Assembly (NCBI GenBank): GCA_003024175.1
Contig: MDYQ01000649.1
Location: 1-28,128, forward strand
Origin: Planoprotostelium fungivorum
Taxonomy: Eukaryota; Evosea; Variosea; Cavosteliida; Cavosteliaceae
Direction: 5' to 3'
DNA: 28,128 nucleotides
A program made the position numbers and the translations under genes. The notes beneath the pieces are model-generated. The model searched no databases. It was not told where the DNA came from and saw only the letters and a list, made by a program, of their open reading frames with translations. The first letter of the stretch is position 1. Each line of letters begins with the position of its first letter. Of the stretch, positions 9,820 through 20,231 are shown piece after piece.

Positions 9820-10510
9820 TTACTCATCATCACTCTCGTCATCTGAATCCTTCTTTTTGAATCCAAAGATGGACGTTGCCTGCTCTTGCGTCTCTTTCAT
9901 GAAGATCACCTACTGTCGTCAGCAGAGAGACACAGATAGAAGATGGCTCACCCCAGAGTGAGACAGTCTGGCCTCCAACGTAGAGGTCTTGAAGTCGTCT
10001 CTGTTCCCGAGCTCGTCGAATCCAACGATGCGGTCCTCTGATTTACTGTCGATGAAGCATATGATGCACGGTAACATCTTGATCCCTAACTTCTGGACAC
10101 AGAAAGGTGCATTCTCCACATTCATCTTGATGAACTTTGTCTCGAAATGTTTCGGTGCCAAAGTCTGAGCTCGAGTCAATCGAAGACGAATAAGAAGAGT
10201 TTCTCACACTCAGATGATGATCGACTATTTTACACCGTTGAAAAGAATCGTGGTAGAAGTGGCACACTACTCGCTTCGTTTTTGTTGAGATGTCTAAGAA
10301 CTCTTTCTCCCTCTCGATCTCTAGATATTGGCCATGGCCGCTCTCTTTCAAACTACGGTTCTGCTGTGCTCTACCTGAATCAGAGGGAGATCGAATTAGA
10401 CCTGCTCACTGTCTCTTCAACTCTGCTATTCGGACCTCACGGTAGTTTCCAAATAGATTCTCGTCATCCAGCTCATCGATAAGGTCGTCCACATCGGGTG
10501 TGTTATCCAT
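9820..10510 (-). CDS. TXNDC9: Thioredoxin domain-containing protein 9 / phosducin-like protein 3
   Basis: Four exons (10510-10410, 10370-10208, 10164-9952, 9909-9820; introns 39, 43 and 42 nt) give 189 codons including TAA. The N-terminus is short and acidic (MDNTPDVDDLIDELDDENLF). ESGHGQYLEIEREKEFLD is followed by the thioredoxin fold: VVCHFYHDSFQRCKIVDHHL, LAPKHFETKFIKMNVENAPF, KLGIKMLPCI, then GFDELGNRDDF. The tail is acidic (DSDDESDDE). These are diagnostic of TXNDC9/PLP3, a cytosolic cofactor that binds the CCT/TRiC chaperonin and tunes actin and tubulin folding. The redox CxxC is absent, as is usual in this family. Human TXNDC9 is somewhat longer at the N-terminus. Its start lies only ~100 nt from the stop of the upstream PIF1 gene on the same strand. 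Confidence 0.92.
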
Positions 10511-10608
10511 GGTGATCTTCTTGTTTTGTTTGGATCGGATTTAAATCTTATTTCCGGGAATAGGTATAAATAGCTCTACGACCACTCTACACTCTTTATC
10601 GACAGTAG

Positions 10609-13600
10609 TCAGTCTATCGTGATCACTTGTCTCTTCTTCTTCGTCTCTTTCTTCTTCTCTTCCCTCTTTCCTTCTCTCTCTTTCGCCTTCCCCTCCTTCA
10701 CCGCTCTCTTCTTTCTACTCCCCTTCTCCTCTTCACTGATGTACCCCTCTTCACTCTCCCTCTCTCTCTTGTGTGACTCTCTCTTCACGGACACCTACAC
10801 ACCTCAGTCATTCTTCCTCTCATCATCCCTCTCACCTCCTTCTCCTTCTTCGTCTTCAAGGATGTGAGGAACAAGGCCGGTTTCTCCTTCTTGGGTGGAG
10901 GTCTCTGCGACGGAGTGAAGAGCGTCTGAGGGATGGTATCACCCTCCTCTCCCTCTCTCTCCTCTTCTCTCTCCATTCTCTCCCTCTCTTCGAAGGCCTT
11001 CCTGTGTCTCTCCTGTCTCCTTCACCCTTCGTCTCTCCTCCCCCTCACCTTCTCTTCCTCCGTGTACACTCTCTTCTCTACGGCAGGTGAACAGAACGGC
11101 TTCGTCTGTAGGTCCGCTGTCTTGTTTGGGGGTACTGCTGGCTGTCTGAAGACAGTCTCTTGTCGTGTCGTGTCTTTCTTTTCCCCTTTCAGTTGATAGA
11201 TTCTCGCTCTCTTCTTTCCTCCCTCTCCTGTCTTCGTCTCTGTCTCCTTCTCTGATGGCTCTCCTTCCTTCTTCTCTGATGATTCTGTCTCCTCTTTCTT
11301 CTGCACTTCCTCTCCTTTCGATAGGTGGATGGAAGGTGGATCGTTGTAGAACGACGCCAAGTCGTCCTCATCTAAATCGAGAGGATCCCCAGGGATGATT
11401 CCCCTCACACCTTATCCAGTCATTCTCTCTTCCATCTCTCCTCTCACTCTTCTCCACCGGTTCCTCTACCTTCAGTCTCCCCCTCAGATCTTCCTTGTCT
11501 TCCTTCCTCAACTTTGTATATCCCCCGATCTGTGCAGTCGATTGGATCTACAACGATGAGCCACCCCACATCTCACTCTCTCACCTGCAGCCGACTGTGA
11601 TGCTCGTGACCCTTCTGTGAGAAGAAGCAGAGGAGATGCATCCACAGGGAGATCTTCCCTTCATGCGTCTTCGATTCGATCGTCTTCCCCACCCTGTCTC
11701 TGTCAACCCTGACGATCTTCCTCCTCACCTCAGCTCTCCCTTCTGGATCTTCTCCTTGCACTTTCGGCACACGGATCGATCTGACAGAGCGTACTCTGCT
11801 CGGATGGTGGTCTCTTCCTCTTCCTCTCTCCCCTCTCTCCCCTCTCTCCCCTCTCTCCCTTCTCTGCACTTCTTTCCATCGTCCCCTCCGAACGTCTCGT
11901 AGAACTCGAGGACCTTCCCTCATCAGAATGAAGAACAAGAGTCACTCACCTTGGGATGTGCTCTGACGGATGAGTCGCGGAAGTCGATGAGATGTAGACC
12001 ATCTAAGGAGGCCACCCTAGATAATGCCACGTAACTAGATCTCGTCATCATCGTTGAGAGGATATCTCGTGTGATCGAGATGAATGGACTGACCTCTGAC
12101 CGTATTCGAATACACCCTGCAGAGACAGCTGACAGGCGGAGATGGACATACCCTGACACTTGTGGATGCTGATGGCCCAAGCGAGTTTGAGAGGAACTTG
12201 CTCTCTGAACGCCACTTCCTGTCCGTTCACTTCGATGGACCACCTCTCAGGCTCTACCGTGGATTCCTCTCCGTTTCCAAAGAAAACTCGAGGAAATCCC
12301 CTCTTCGTGTCGTCGAAGCCAATGATCACCCCCCTCAGCCCGTTCACGAGCCTCTTCCTCTTTGAATTCTTCAGTAAGATCACTTGCGCTCCCACTTTCA
12401 GGCGTAGCTGTCCATCCTTCAGATCGTACGCTGTGTCCATCCTTCACCTCGGCGGGTGCGGGGCAGTGAGACTGGAGGGCCTCGAGGTGTGGACTCTTTC
12501 CCTTGTCCTTAGATCTGTACAGTTTCCCCTTGGCTTTGATGTCGCTGAGTCTGTGCATGTTGATGTCGTCCACGTCTCGATTGTAAGGGTAGATGATGGT
12601 GGGTTCGATCTTCATCCCATCTGCTGTCCGTCACTCTCCTCCTCTCTTCCCTCTCACCTCGGCTGAAGTCTCGATCTTTACATCCTGCTAAGATTTCTTT
12701 CGTTCTCTGCGTGACAATGCCGTGTCTTATCTCATTCAATAGCTCTTGTCGATGTGTGAGTGTACGAGGGAGTGAGTCATTCACCGATGAACTTTGGATC
12801 ACTCTGGCGAAATACGGATTGTAATTCGATGACGGACTGAATGCACCTCGGCCACTGTGGGCTCTCGAAGCAGAAGAGTGGACCTTCTGAACCTGAGAAG
12901 AATGAGACGAATCACACACAGAAGCTCACCGCTTCGTTGTATGGGTGGAAGTTGAAAGAAGTCCCCCGACAAGATGAGTTGGATACCACCGAAAGGATAT
13001 TGATTCCCTCTCACGATCCTGGAGACGTACTCCAATTTTTCAAAGAGAGCAGCATCCACCATGGAGATCTCATCCATGATGAGCACCTTGCACCTGAATC
13101 ATCAGAGTCGCTCTTCTTTCCCTCTCACTTGTTCCAGTTGTCACGGTGTCGTTCGCTGTGATAGACAAGATCGGCCAGTTCTTCTTTGCTCTGCTCTCCT
13201 ATGCCGATGCCTGCGAAGGAATGGATGGTAGTGCCACCAATGTTCACTGCCGCCACTCCTGTCGCTGCCGTGACGAAGGTGCTGTTGGTGGGGAGCCTCC
13301 TGTTAACTCTTCTGACTCTGTCGCCTCTGTGCAAGCTCACCTGATGATGTGGCGTAATAGAGTCGATTTTCCTGTTCCAGCACACCCAGTGAAGAATATA
13401 TTAGTTCCTTTCATGACCTGTCATCGACACATTAGCAGATGTGACCGTGATGGAGGCCTCACCTCTTCTACGACCTTCCTTTGATCTTCTGTAAAGGATA
13501 TGGCGTCTTCTTCGGCCTGTACTTGCCGCCTTAATATCTCTTTCTCGTGTTCTCCTGCCACAGTAGCAGTCATTTGAAGCGGTACTGCAGCGAGTCATTT

Positions 13601-13820
13601 CCTCTGCTCGAACGGAGACTCTACCTGGTTTCACTCGTTCATTTCGAACGATCTCCTCCATATCAGGGTTGATTACCGCGGATGACTTCAATTTCTTCTT
13701 CGGTGGAGTGGCAGTGGGTGTGGCTCTCGATCGAGGTGATGATACTGAATCCCATTTGGATGGTGTACCTTTTGGATTGTCTATCTTCTTTGGGGTAATC
13801 CATCCGTCTCCAGGATCCAT
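10609..13820 (-). CDS. PIF1-family DNA helicase with C-terminal PARP-type zinc finger
   Basis: Sixteen exons give 868 codons including stop: 13820-13625, 13584-13463, 13417-13341, 13299-13129, 13093-12930, 12892-12785, 12744-12658, 12620-12448, 12407-12094, 12040-11950, 11913-11729, 11693-11585, 11529-11448, 11410-11049, 11012-10836 and 10794-10609. Introns are 35-55 nt. The helicase is complete: Walker A GCAGTGKS (117-124), [14 protein letters not shown], Walker B LIMDEISM (193-200), [50 protein letters not shown], and SSYVALSRV to RAHPKVLEFY near 510. A Glu/Gly/Arg linker follows, then a PARP-type finger: CRKC (550-553), [17 protein letters not shown]582 and C585 in MHLLCF, and [14 protein letters not shown]. 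The last ~270 residues are acidic then Lys-rich. PIF1 helicases unwind DNA 5'-3' at telomeres, forks and R-loops; the finger should bind DNA breaks. The unusual part is the fusion. Confidence 0.88.
11585..11729 (-). other. PARP-type zinc finger segment inside the PIF1 gene
   Basis: The finger is split by a 35-nt intron (11728-11694, GTGAGG..AGACAG) between its first ligand pair (CxxC, residues 550 and 553) and its second (HxxC, 582 and 585). Aromatic residues around the second pair (LWMHLLCFF) match the family pattern W-x-H-x-x-C-F. Without intron removal the frame stops at once, so splicing is required to build the domain. Confidence 0.8.
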
Positions 13821-13921
13821 CTGTGTTGCGGGTGGGAGATGATGTCAATTCCAAGAATTTTGGATCAAAGGCAATTGTTTACGCGGAGATCACATCACAT
13901 CGAACCAAAATCGCAAGCAAG
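13821..13921. promoter_or_regulatory. Divergent ~100-nt promoter between PIF1-PARPzf and PDCD5
   Basis: The two genes are transcribed away from each other with only 101 nt between start codons, so their 5' untranslated regions and core promoters must share this segment. No clear TATA box is visible. Function is inferred from layout. Confidence 0.5.
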
Positions 13922-14500
13922 ATGGTGTGTTTTTCAAACAACTTCTTCTATTCATTATGAACAGGCAAATTCAGATGAAGCAGTCCAGCAGGCTCTGAAG
14001 GTAAATGTCCATCTGCCTTGTATAATTACTCATTCAATCTAAGGGAATGGGAGGAGGTGGTGGCGATAACCAACAAAAGGAAGAACAGAAGAAGTGAGGA
14101 CGTCCTCAAACGAACATCTCTGATTGTGAACAGAGCCATGGATGAGGCCAGAAGCGCCATTCTGTCTCAAATATTAACACCAGAGGCCAGAGAAAGATGT
14201 GACTATTTCAAAATTCCTTACATGGAACAAAATCTAATCTTACCACAGTGGGAAGGATCATGTTGGTGAAGCCAGACAAGGCCAAATCATTGGAGGACGC
14301 ACTGATCAAAGCAGCACAGAGCGGCCAGCTCTCTGAGAGAGTGTCAGACGCCAAATTGGTGGCGATGCTCGATCAGAACGCAGAGAAGAAGAGCACAAAG
14401 ATCACAGTGAGCGATCCTTATAATCTGTCTGTCACATTCATCATCTCATACTTCACAGTACCAACGCAAGAAATACATGGATGACGACGATGACTATTAA
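13922..14500 (+). CDS. PDCD5: Programmed cell death protein 5 (PDCD5/TFAR19) homologue
   Basis: Six exons (13922-13924, 13965-14000, 14044-14093, 14134-14198, 14249-14406, 14459-14500; introns 40-52 nt) give 118 codons including TAA. Diagnostic segments are GGGGGDNQQKEEQKKAMDEA, RSAILSQILTPEARERLGRI, LVKPDKAKSLEDALIKAAQS and GQLSERVSDAKLV, ending YQRKKYMDDDDDY. Archaeal and eukaryotic PDCD5 proteins are small helical-bundle DNA- and protein-binding factors; in animals PDCD5 moves to the nucleus in apoptosis and binds CCT and TIP60. Length matches the family (~115-125 aa). In the preferred model exon 1 contributes only the ATG, followed immediately by an intron. AATAAA overlaps the stop codon region (14498-14503). 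Confidence 0.93.
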
Positions 14501-14694
14501 TAAATGTTCGTCGCACAGATAACATACGAAGATCGATCTTACTGATGAATTAGAGAAATAAGAGCGAACGTGTTCATCATGACTGAGAAAGAGATTTCCC
14601 TGTGCTTCAGGAGGGGAGAGGGATTTGTATAACTGAGAGAAAATCCGGACTATTGCGGCATATACTTTTATAAAATCCGGATGCATCTTAGAAG
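14501..14694. other. Intergenic spacer, possible TATA element
   Basis: No gene seen. CTTTTATAAAATCC around 14668-14681 lies 14-27 nt upstream of the small ORF at 14695 and resembles a TATA box, although it is close to the ATG. Confidence 0.3.
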
Positions 14695-14958
14695 ATGGTA
14701 GAGAGGTTAGAGAAGTTAGGGAAGAGAGAGACGGTGCTGCAGCCCTCCCAGGCGAAGGAGAGCTATGTTCCTGCGACTGTCAGCGGTTTCTCGGAAAGCA
14801 GGATTAACCCGTGGTTAGGAGATTTCCATGGCTTTCACTTGCTCGGCGGTTATAAGCGTGCCAGATACTCGGTTAGGAATTTGCCACACGAATACACACT
14901 CTCCGTCGCCTCACGCAGACACAACACCCAGCCTATAGAACCGTACTATCATCTTTAA
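14695..14958 (+). CDS. Hypothetical 87-aa protein
   Basis: Uninterrupted ORF from MVERLEKLGKRETVL to IEPYYHL with a TATA-like element just upstream. It lies in the 560-nt gap between PDCD5 and glycogen phosphorylase, on the same strand as both. Basic and aromatic composition (NPWLGDFHGFHLLGGYKRARY) looks protein-like, but I recognise no family. No signal peptide or membrane segment. It could also be an exon of a longer gene or a chance ORF. Confidence 0.4.
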   Translation: MVERLEKLGKRETVLQPSQAKESYVPATVSGFSESRINPWLGDFHGFHLLGGYKRARYSVRNLPHEYTLSVASRRHNTQPIEPYYHL

Positions 14959-15063
14959 GTGAGGATCTTCTCGATCTCGTTTCTATCGTATTAGACGCTC
15001 GTGTTGAACCGAATGCGGACTCTCTTTCGATTTGAGTTCTAATCGACTTGAACAGACGCCACG

Positions 15064-18027
15064 ATGTCAGCCACACCACCCCTTAAAGACACCAAATCGA
15101 AGGTTGCCTTCTTATCCCAGAAGCCCTCTCTTCACCGTTACCCCTCCAAGGGATCTCTCATCCAGGCTCAAATGAAGGAGGGAAAGTTCTCTGACTCGAC
15201 TCAAGACCTTCTGCAACAGCAGCAGGTGACCAAGAGCACCAAGCTGTGGGAGCTCATGTCCACCTACCTGGAGAACGACGTCCCTGCCATCGAGCAGCAG
15301 ATCTCCGATCACATGGAGTACACCCTCGCCAGAGACAGAGGTCAGTTCGATCAGTTGGGAGCCTACCAGGCCACCGCCCACTCTGTCAGAGACAGACTCC
15401 TCGAGTACTGGAACGACACCAACTTCCGCTTCGGAGAGCTCAACGCCAAGCAGGTCTACTACCTCTCCATCGAGTTTCTCCTCGGTGAGTCTCATCTTCT
15501 CCTTTTCTCATCTTCTCTCGCTGATCGTGACGTCAGGTCGTACCCTTCAGAACGCCCTCCTGAACTTGAACATCGAGGGTAACTACGCCCAGGCCCTCAA
15601 GGAGCTCGGCTTCAACTTGGAAGAGTTGTACGAGCAGGAGCTCGATGCCGGACTCGGCAACGGAGGTCTCGGCCGTCTCGCCGCCTGCTTCCTGGACTCC
15701 CTCGCCTCTCAGAACTACATCGCCTGGGGTTACGGTATCCGCTACACTTACGGAATGTTCCGTCAGGAGATCTTCCAGGGATGGCAAGCCGAGATCCCCG
15801 ATCTGTGGCTCAAGTTCGGAAACCCTTGGGAGATCACCCGTTTCGATGTCAAGTACCCCGTGAGATTCTACGGACACTGCAACGGAACCCACTGGGACGG
15901 TGGTGAAGTCGTCTTCGCCGTTGCCAACGACAACCCCATTCCGGGATTCCGCACGACCAACACGATCAACCTGCGTCTGTGGGCCTCCGAGCCCATGACA
16001 GAGTTCGACTTGGCATCGTTCAACGACGGTAACTACTACAAGGCCATTGAGAGGAGACAGCAGGCAGAGACCATCTCCTCCGTCCTGTACCCCAACGACA
16101 ACTCCAACGAAGGAAAGGAGCTCAGACTCAAGCAGCAGTACTTCTTCTGCTCTGCCACCCTCCAGGATGTCATTCGAAGGTGAGAAGAGCGATAGGAAGC
16201 ATCAGCACTGACAGGGGTAGATTCAAGAAGAGAAGCAGAGCCTCGCAGAAGTCTGCCAGCACTCCCTTCCAGCTCGACTGGACCACCTTCTCCGACAAGG
16301 TGGCCGTTCAGCTGAACGACACTCACCCCACCATCTCCTGTGCCGAGCTCTTCCGTCTGCTGATGGACGAGGAGAAGTTGGGTTGGGAAGAGGCTGCCGT
16401 CATCGTGGGAAAGACCTTCGCCTACACGAACCACACTGTCCTCCCCGAGGCCCTGGAGAAGTGGTCCCTTCCCCTCTTCTCTCGCGTCCTCCCCCGTCAC
16501 TTGGACATCATCTTCGAGATCAACCGTCGCCACATGGAGCAAGTGTCCAAGCGCTACCCCAACAACGACAGAATCCTCCGGGAGCTGTCCATCATCGACG
16601 AGAACGGAGCCAAGGCCGTGAGAATGGCCCACTTGGCCATCGTCTGCTCTCACCACGTCAATGGTGTCGCCGCCATCCACTCTGAGATCATCAAGAACGA
16701 GCTCTTCAAGGACTTCAACGACTTCTACCCCGGAAAGTTCACCAACGTGACCAACGGTATCACCCCCCGCAGATGGTTCCTCAACTGCAACAAGCCCCTC
16801 GTCAAGCTCATCGCCAACAAGCTGGGTGACGATTCCTTCCTCCTCAACTTGGACAAGCTCAGCCTCCTCCGAAAGTACGCCGCCGACTCTGCCTTCCAGA
16901 ACGAGTGGATGAACGTCAAGCTCGCCGCCAAGAAGCGTCTGGCTCAGTACCTGAGAGAGTACTGCAACGTCGACGTCGACCCCTCCAAGGCCCTCTTCGA
17001 TGTCCACGTGAAGAGAATCCACGAGTACAAGAGACAGTACCTCAACATCCTCCGTGTCATCTACCTCTACAACGATCTCAGGAGAAGAGCTGTCAAGAAC
17101 GATCTCTCCAACGAAGTCCCCAAGGTGGTCATCTTTGCCGGTAAGGCTGCCCCAGGTTACTTCAGAGCCAAGTTGGTCATCAAGCTCATCAACTCGGTCG
17201 CTGAGCGTGTCAACAACGATCGCAGCATCAAGGGACTCCTCAAGGTGGCCTTCATGCCGAACTACAACGTGTCCCTCGCTGAGGTCATCATCCCCGCCTC
17301 CGACGTCTCCCAGCACATCTCCACTGCAGGTACCGAGGCCTCTGGTACCTCCAACATGAAGTTTGCCCTCAACGTGAGCTCTCTTCTTCTCTCCTCTCTC
17401 ACTCTCCTCTTCTCTCCTCTCTCACTCTCTCCACTCTCCTCTTCATATTATCCTCTTCTCACATTCACAGGGAGGTCTCATCATCGGAACTCTGGACGGA
17501 GCCAACATTGAGATCCGCGACGAGATCGGACACGAGAACATGTTCATCTTTGGTCTCACTGCCGACAAGGTCGAGGACGCTCGCAGAGAGTACCGCCTCA
17601 AGGAGAAGATCGAGGACTCTCGCCTCCAAGAGACCGTCAACCTCATCCGTTCCGGTCAGTCTCCCTTCTATCGATCTCTCTCATGCATCTCTCTTCTATT
17701 GATCTCTCTCTCTGACATCCCACAGGAGAGTTTGGTGATGCTGCCTACTTTGGAGAGCTGTGCGATGCTCTGTTCCCCCCCAAGGACTTCTACCTGTTGG
17801 GTGCTGACTTTGCCTCTTACCTTGACGCTTCCAAGGAGGTCGACAGAGCCTACAGCAACAGATCCGAGTGGGCCAAGGTGTCCATCATGTCCACTGCTGG
17901 TATGGGCAAGTTCACCTCAGATCGTAGCATCAAGGACTACGCCGAGCAGATCTGGGGAGTCAAGCCCTCGCCACCCCCCAAGGAGTCGGTCAGATCCGCC
18001 ACCAGCAGCCCTGCTGATACACGCTAA
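15064..18027 (+). CDS. Glycogen phosphorylase
   Basis: Five exons (15064-15484, 15537-16179, 16221-17373, 17471-17654, 17726-18027; introns 52, 41, 97 and 71 nt) give 901 codons including TAA. The enzyme removes glucose-1-phosphate from glycogen using pyridoxal phosphate. Family landmarks run in order: [125 protein letters not shown], then [13 protein letters not shown] with the PLP-binding Lys at 735, and [15 protein letters not shown]. Intron 3 cuts right after FALN. The N-terminus (~55 residues with [11 protein letters not shown]) and Ser/Pro-rich C-terminus are extensions that may carry regulatory phosphorylation sites. Strong GC bias and C-ending codons suggest high expression. AATAAA at 18031-18036. 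Confidence 0.97.
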
Positions 18028-18078
18028 GAGAATAAACCATTGTTATCGATGTATTCATTGCACAATGTGGACTCCAAA

Positions 18079-18591
18079 TCATAGACAAAGTTGGAAGCTT
18101 CCAACTAGTCTCACTTGGCAACATAATACAGCACAACAAAGAAGCCAGAAATGTATTAAATACATTTTATAGTTGTACTTCAAGAGGTGTGCCCATCCCC
18201 CTTTATTGGGTGTATGAACAATGTGCATTGGTATACAATATGTCACAAATCTCTCTTCTGCAACCTCTGCTGAGCCTCCAATGAAGCCAATGGCAGCACC
18301 AGTGGCAGCGCAGGCAACAGCACCTCCACTCATTCCTTTAGCAGAGAGCACACTGACCAGAATGATATCTGGACCAACAGCTGTCACTTGGCCAGGAATA
18401 ATGTGGGAAGTTACACCAAGAAGGGGTGTGAATCCCACAAGCGAGATACGTTGGCCTTGATAAGGGTCAAATATGGTGGGATAGGAATACACTGGGTGAA
18501 GGAAGGGGATGGTGAGCACAAGGGTGCCATGACAACCATTAATGTACCAAATATAATCCACAAACAAAGTTTGTTTGAACTCTTCAACCAA
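18079..18591 (-). pseudogene. Trypsin-like serine peptidase domain fragment
   Basis: Minus-strand frame with YINGCHGTLVLTIPF, LVGFTPLLGVTSHIIPGQVTAV and LSAKGMSGGAVACAATGAAIGF. GMSGGA is the GxSGG nucleophile motif of chymotrypsin-fold peptidases. Catalytic His and Asp segments are not convincing in the visible part, and no ATG opens the frame: it runs from a stop near 18625, starting formally at TTG. It is therefore a truncated copy or a downstream exon of a spliced gene. A dispersed repeat shared with the Polinton remnant lies just upstream in the gene's direction, and the stretch is AT-rich next to GC-rich glycogen phosphorylase, suggesting mobile-element origin. Function as host gene unlikely. 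Confidence 0.55.
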
Positions 18592-18736
18592 TGTAACAGA
18601 TGCATTGTCTCTTATCTCTGACTTTGTAGAAAGTAGATGTCATGAGGTGAGGACTGTGTGTGGACGTGCATGTGATCCTTGCAGCTGTTGATCTCTTTGT
18701 CCTCTCTGAAGGGCGTGCAAATATACCTCTTGAGGG

Positions 18737-18881
18737 TTGAGGTCCTTAGACCCTGTAGAATAATAAAGATGAGTGATGACTGCTGGTTGCTTCCTATGTG
18801 GAAGACTTGAGAAGATATTTTATTGTGTTCAAATCGTTCATTCTTGAACATAGAAATGTCCAATAAAAGTCATGGAAAGAG
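18737..18881. repeat. Dispersed ~145-bp repeat, copy 2
   Basis: Same unit as at 1214-1357 and in the same orientation, with roughly 90% identity by eye. It lies upstream of the peptidase fragment. An AATAAA-like stretch occurs on the plus strand near both ends. Flanking sequences differ between the two sites, so this is a dispersed rather than a tandem repeat. Confidence 0.7.
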
Positions 18882-20231
18882 CTGGTGAAATGTTTCCGTG
18901 AAAAGGGTGTGTTTCTCAAAAGTTGGAAATTTGGGGAAACTCTGACCGTTGTAATTGGGGCAATTATTTGGTGCGTCCGTGATCTCTCATGGACCTGGTC
19001 TTATGTCTGACAGTAGTCACAACATATGGTCACCACATAAGAACCAAACAGTTCAATGAGTCTCTGTTTATAAAGAATGATTTCAAACCAAAGAAAGCCA
19101 AGGAGTTCCTTTTCAATGAATGTGCATTGAATGTGTTTCTTGTTTGCTGAGATTTCTCAGAGATTTCTCAGAGTTTTACAATTTGTCAGTGATGTCAAAT
19201 GTTGCACAACAAGGAGGGTTGATAGAAGCTAATGGATCTGAGTCAGATCCATGAGGGGTGGACCCATGATATGCTTGAGCGGAACTGTCGTTGGACTCTG
19301 AGCTTGCATTGTTGCCTCCCTCTATTGATGCAACAAGTCTCAAATTGTTTGAGATGTTGTAATATTGCTTGGAAGATTGATTCAATGCCTAAAGACATTA
19401 AAATAAGAAACAATTATACTTAGAAGTGGTCAACTTACACACAAGGCTCCCCACCAATTGCGGTCCTGGGGAAGGTGGTCTTACCACTATCTCCAGTGAG
19501 ATGATTGGCATGTATAATACACTTACCATAATAATAGTTATTGCAAAGAAAACTCGTACCTGCGAATGCGAATCTGATCACAAGGGGTCTCTGCCATCAT
19601 CTGGTGATCCAGCGGTTGTCCATTTCTCGCCACAGCTCACAAAAGAACGAGCTCATGTCATTCTTGGTGGGGGAGGCTGCTGTCTCTACTGGCCTGCACG
19701 AAGGTGAGACACAGATCGATGATGGAGACGCACTCTTCCAGGCGTGTTCCGTGTTGATTCGTGATCAGACCAAAACTGTCCACGAGGAAAGGAACCTCAT
19801 ACTCTGAAGTTTCTAGAGGGACCCGGGATGTGGGTATCGAATGCCCCTGCAGCGTGGTTGTCGTCCACTCCATCAACTTCTTTCGATCGGTCGCTCTGTA
19901 AGTTGGACCAGGAGTGTGGCTTCTCGGGTACCCTTGCAGATGTACTCTACGCTCTAGTCTCCGGTGACGGGTCTTCCAACGTAAGAGTCAGGGGGGAGAT
20001 CATCAACGAGGTCGTCTTGCATGTCGAGACACCAGAACATAAACCATCCTCACTGTTCCACCCATAGATTAAATAGAGGTGAAGGTATTGCATCACGGCA
20101 TCGCGGCACAATTATTCTATTTCGCGTTAAAAGAAACCTCATCTGATGTGAACGCGGAGCCACTGGAGCATGCACCTTCACAAGAGCAAAGTCGAAGAAT
20201 TAGACCGGATGTTTGATGCAACAAAATTCAA
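18882..20231. other. Long stretch without an assignable gene
   Basis: Contains a short tandem duplication at about 19150-19172 (AGATTTCTCAG twice), an isolated minus-strand frame 19385-19176 preceded by a good acceptor (TGTCTTTAG) that could be a terminal exon (Ser/Asn-rich, STPHGSDSDPLASINPPC), and overlapping frames at 19658-20067 on both strands. On the minus strand, EYEVPFLVDSFGLITNQHG (about 19720-19810) looks protein-like and could be an exon of an unidentified gene, but no full model could be closed. Confidence 0.35.

Noticed and set aside
10619-11398. Plus-strand Ser/Leu/Phe-rich ORFs resembling a signal-peptide or low-complexity protein
   Set aside because: They are the complement of Glu/Lys/Arg-rich exons of the PIF1-PARPzf gene, which fit splice phases and a continuous product.
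11694-11728. A 20-nt intron (acceptor GATCGTCAG) inside the PARP finger
   Set aside because: The 35-nt alternative ending at GACAGAGACAG keeps frame, has a more plausible size and gives the family-typical ELRVGK junction.
15112-17316. Long minus-strand ORFs rich in Val/Leu/Glu/Asp opposite glycogen phosphorylase
   Set aside because: Antisense shadows caused by strong C-ending codon bias of the phosphorylase gene.
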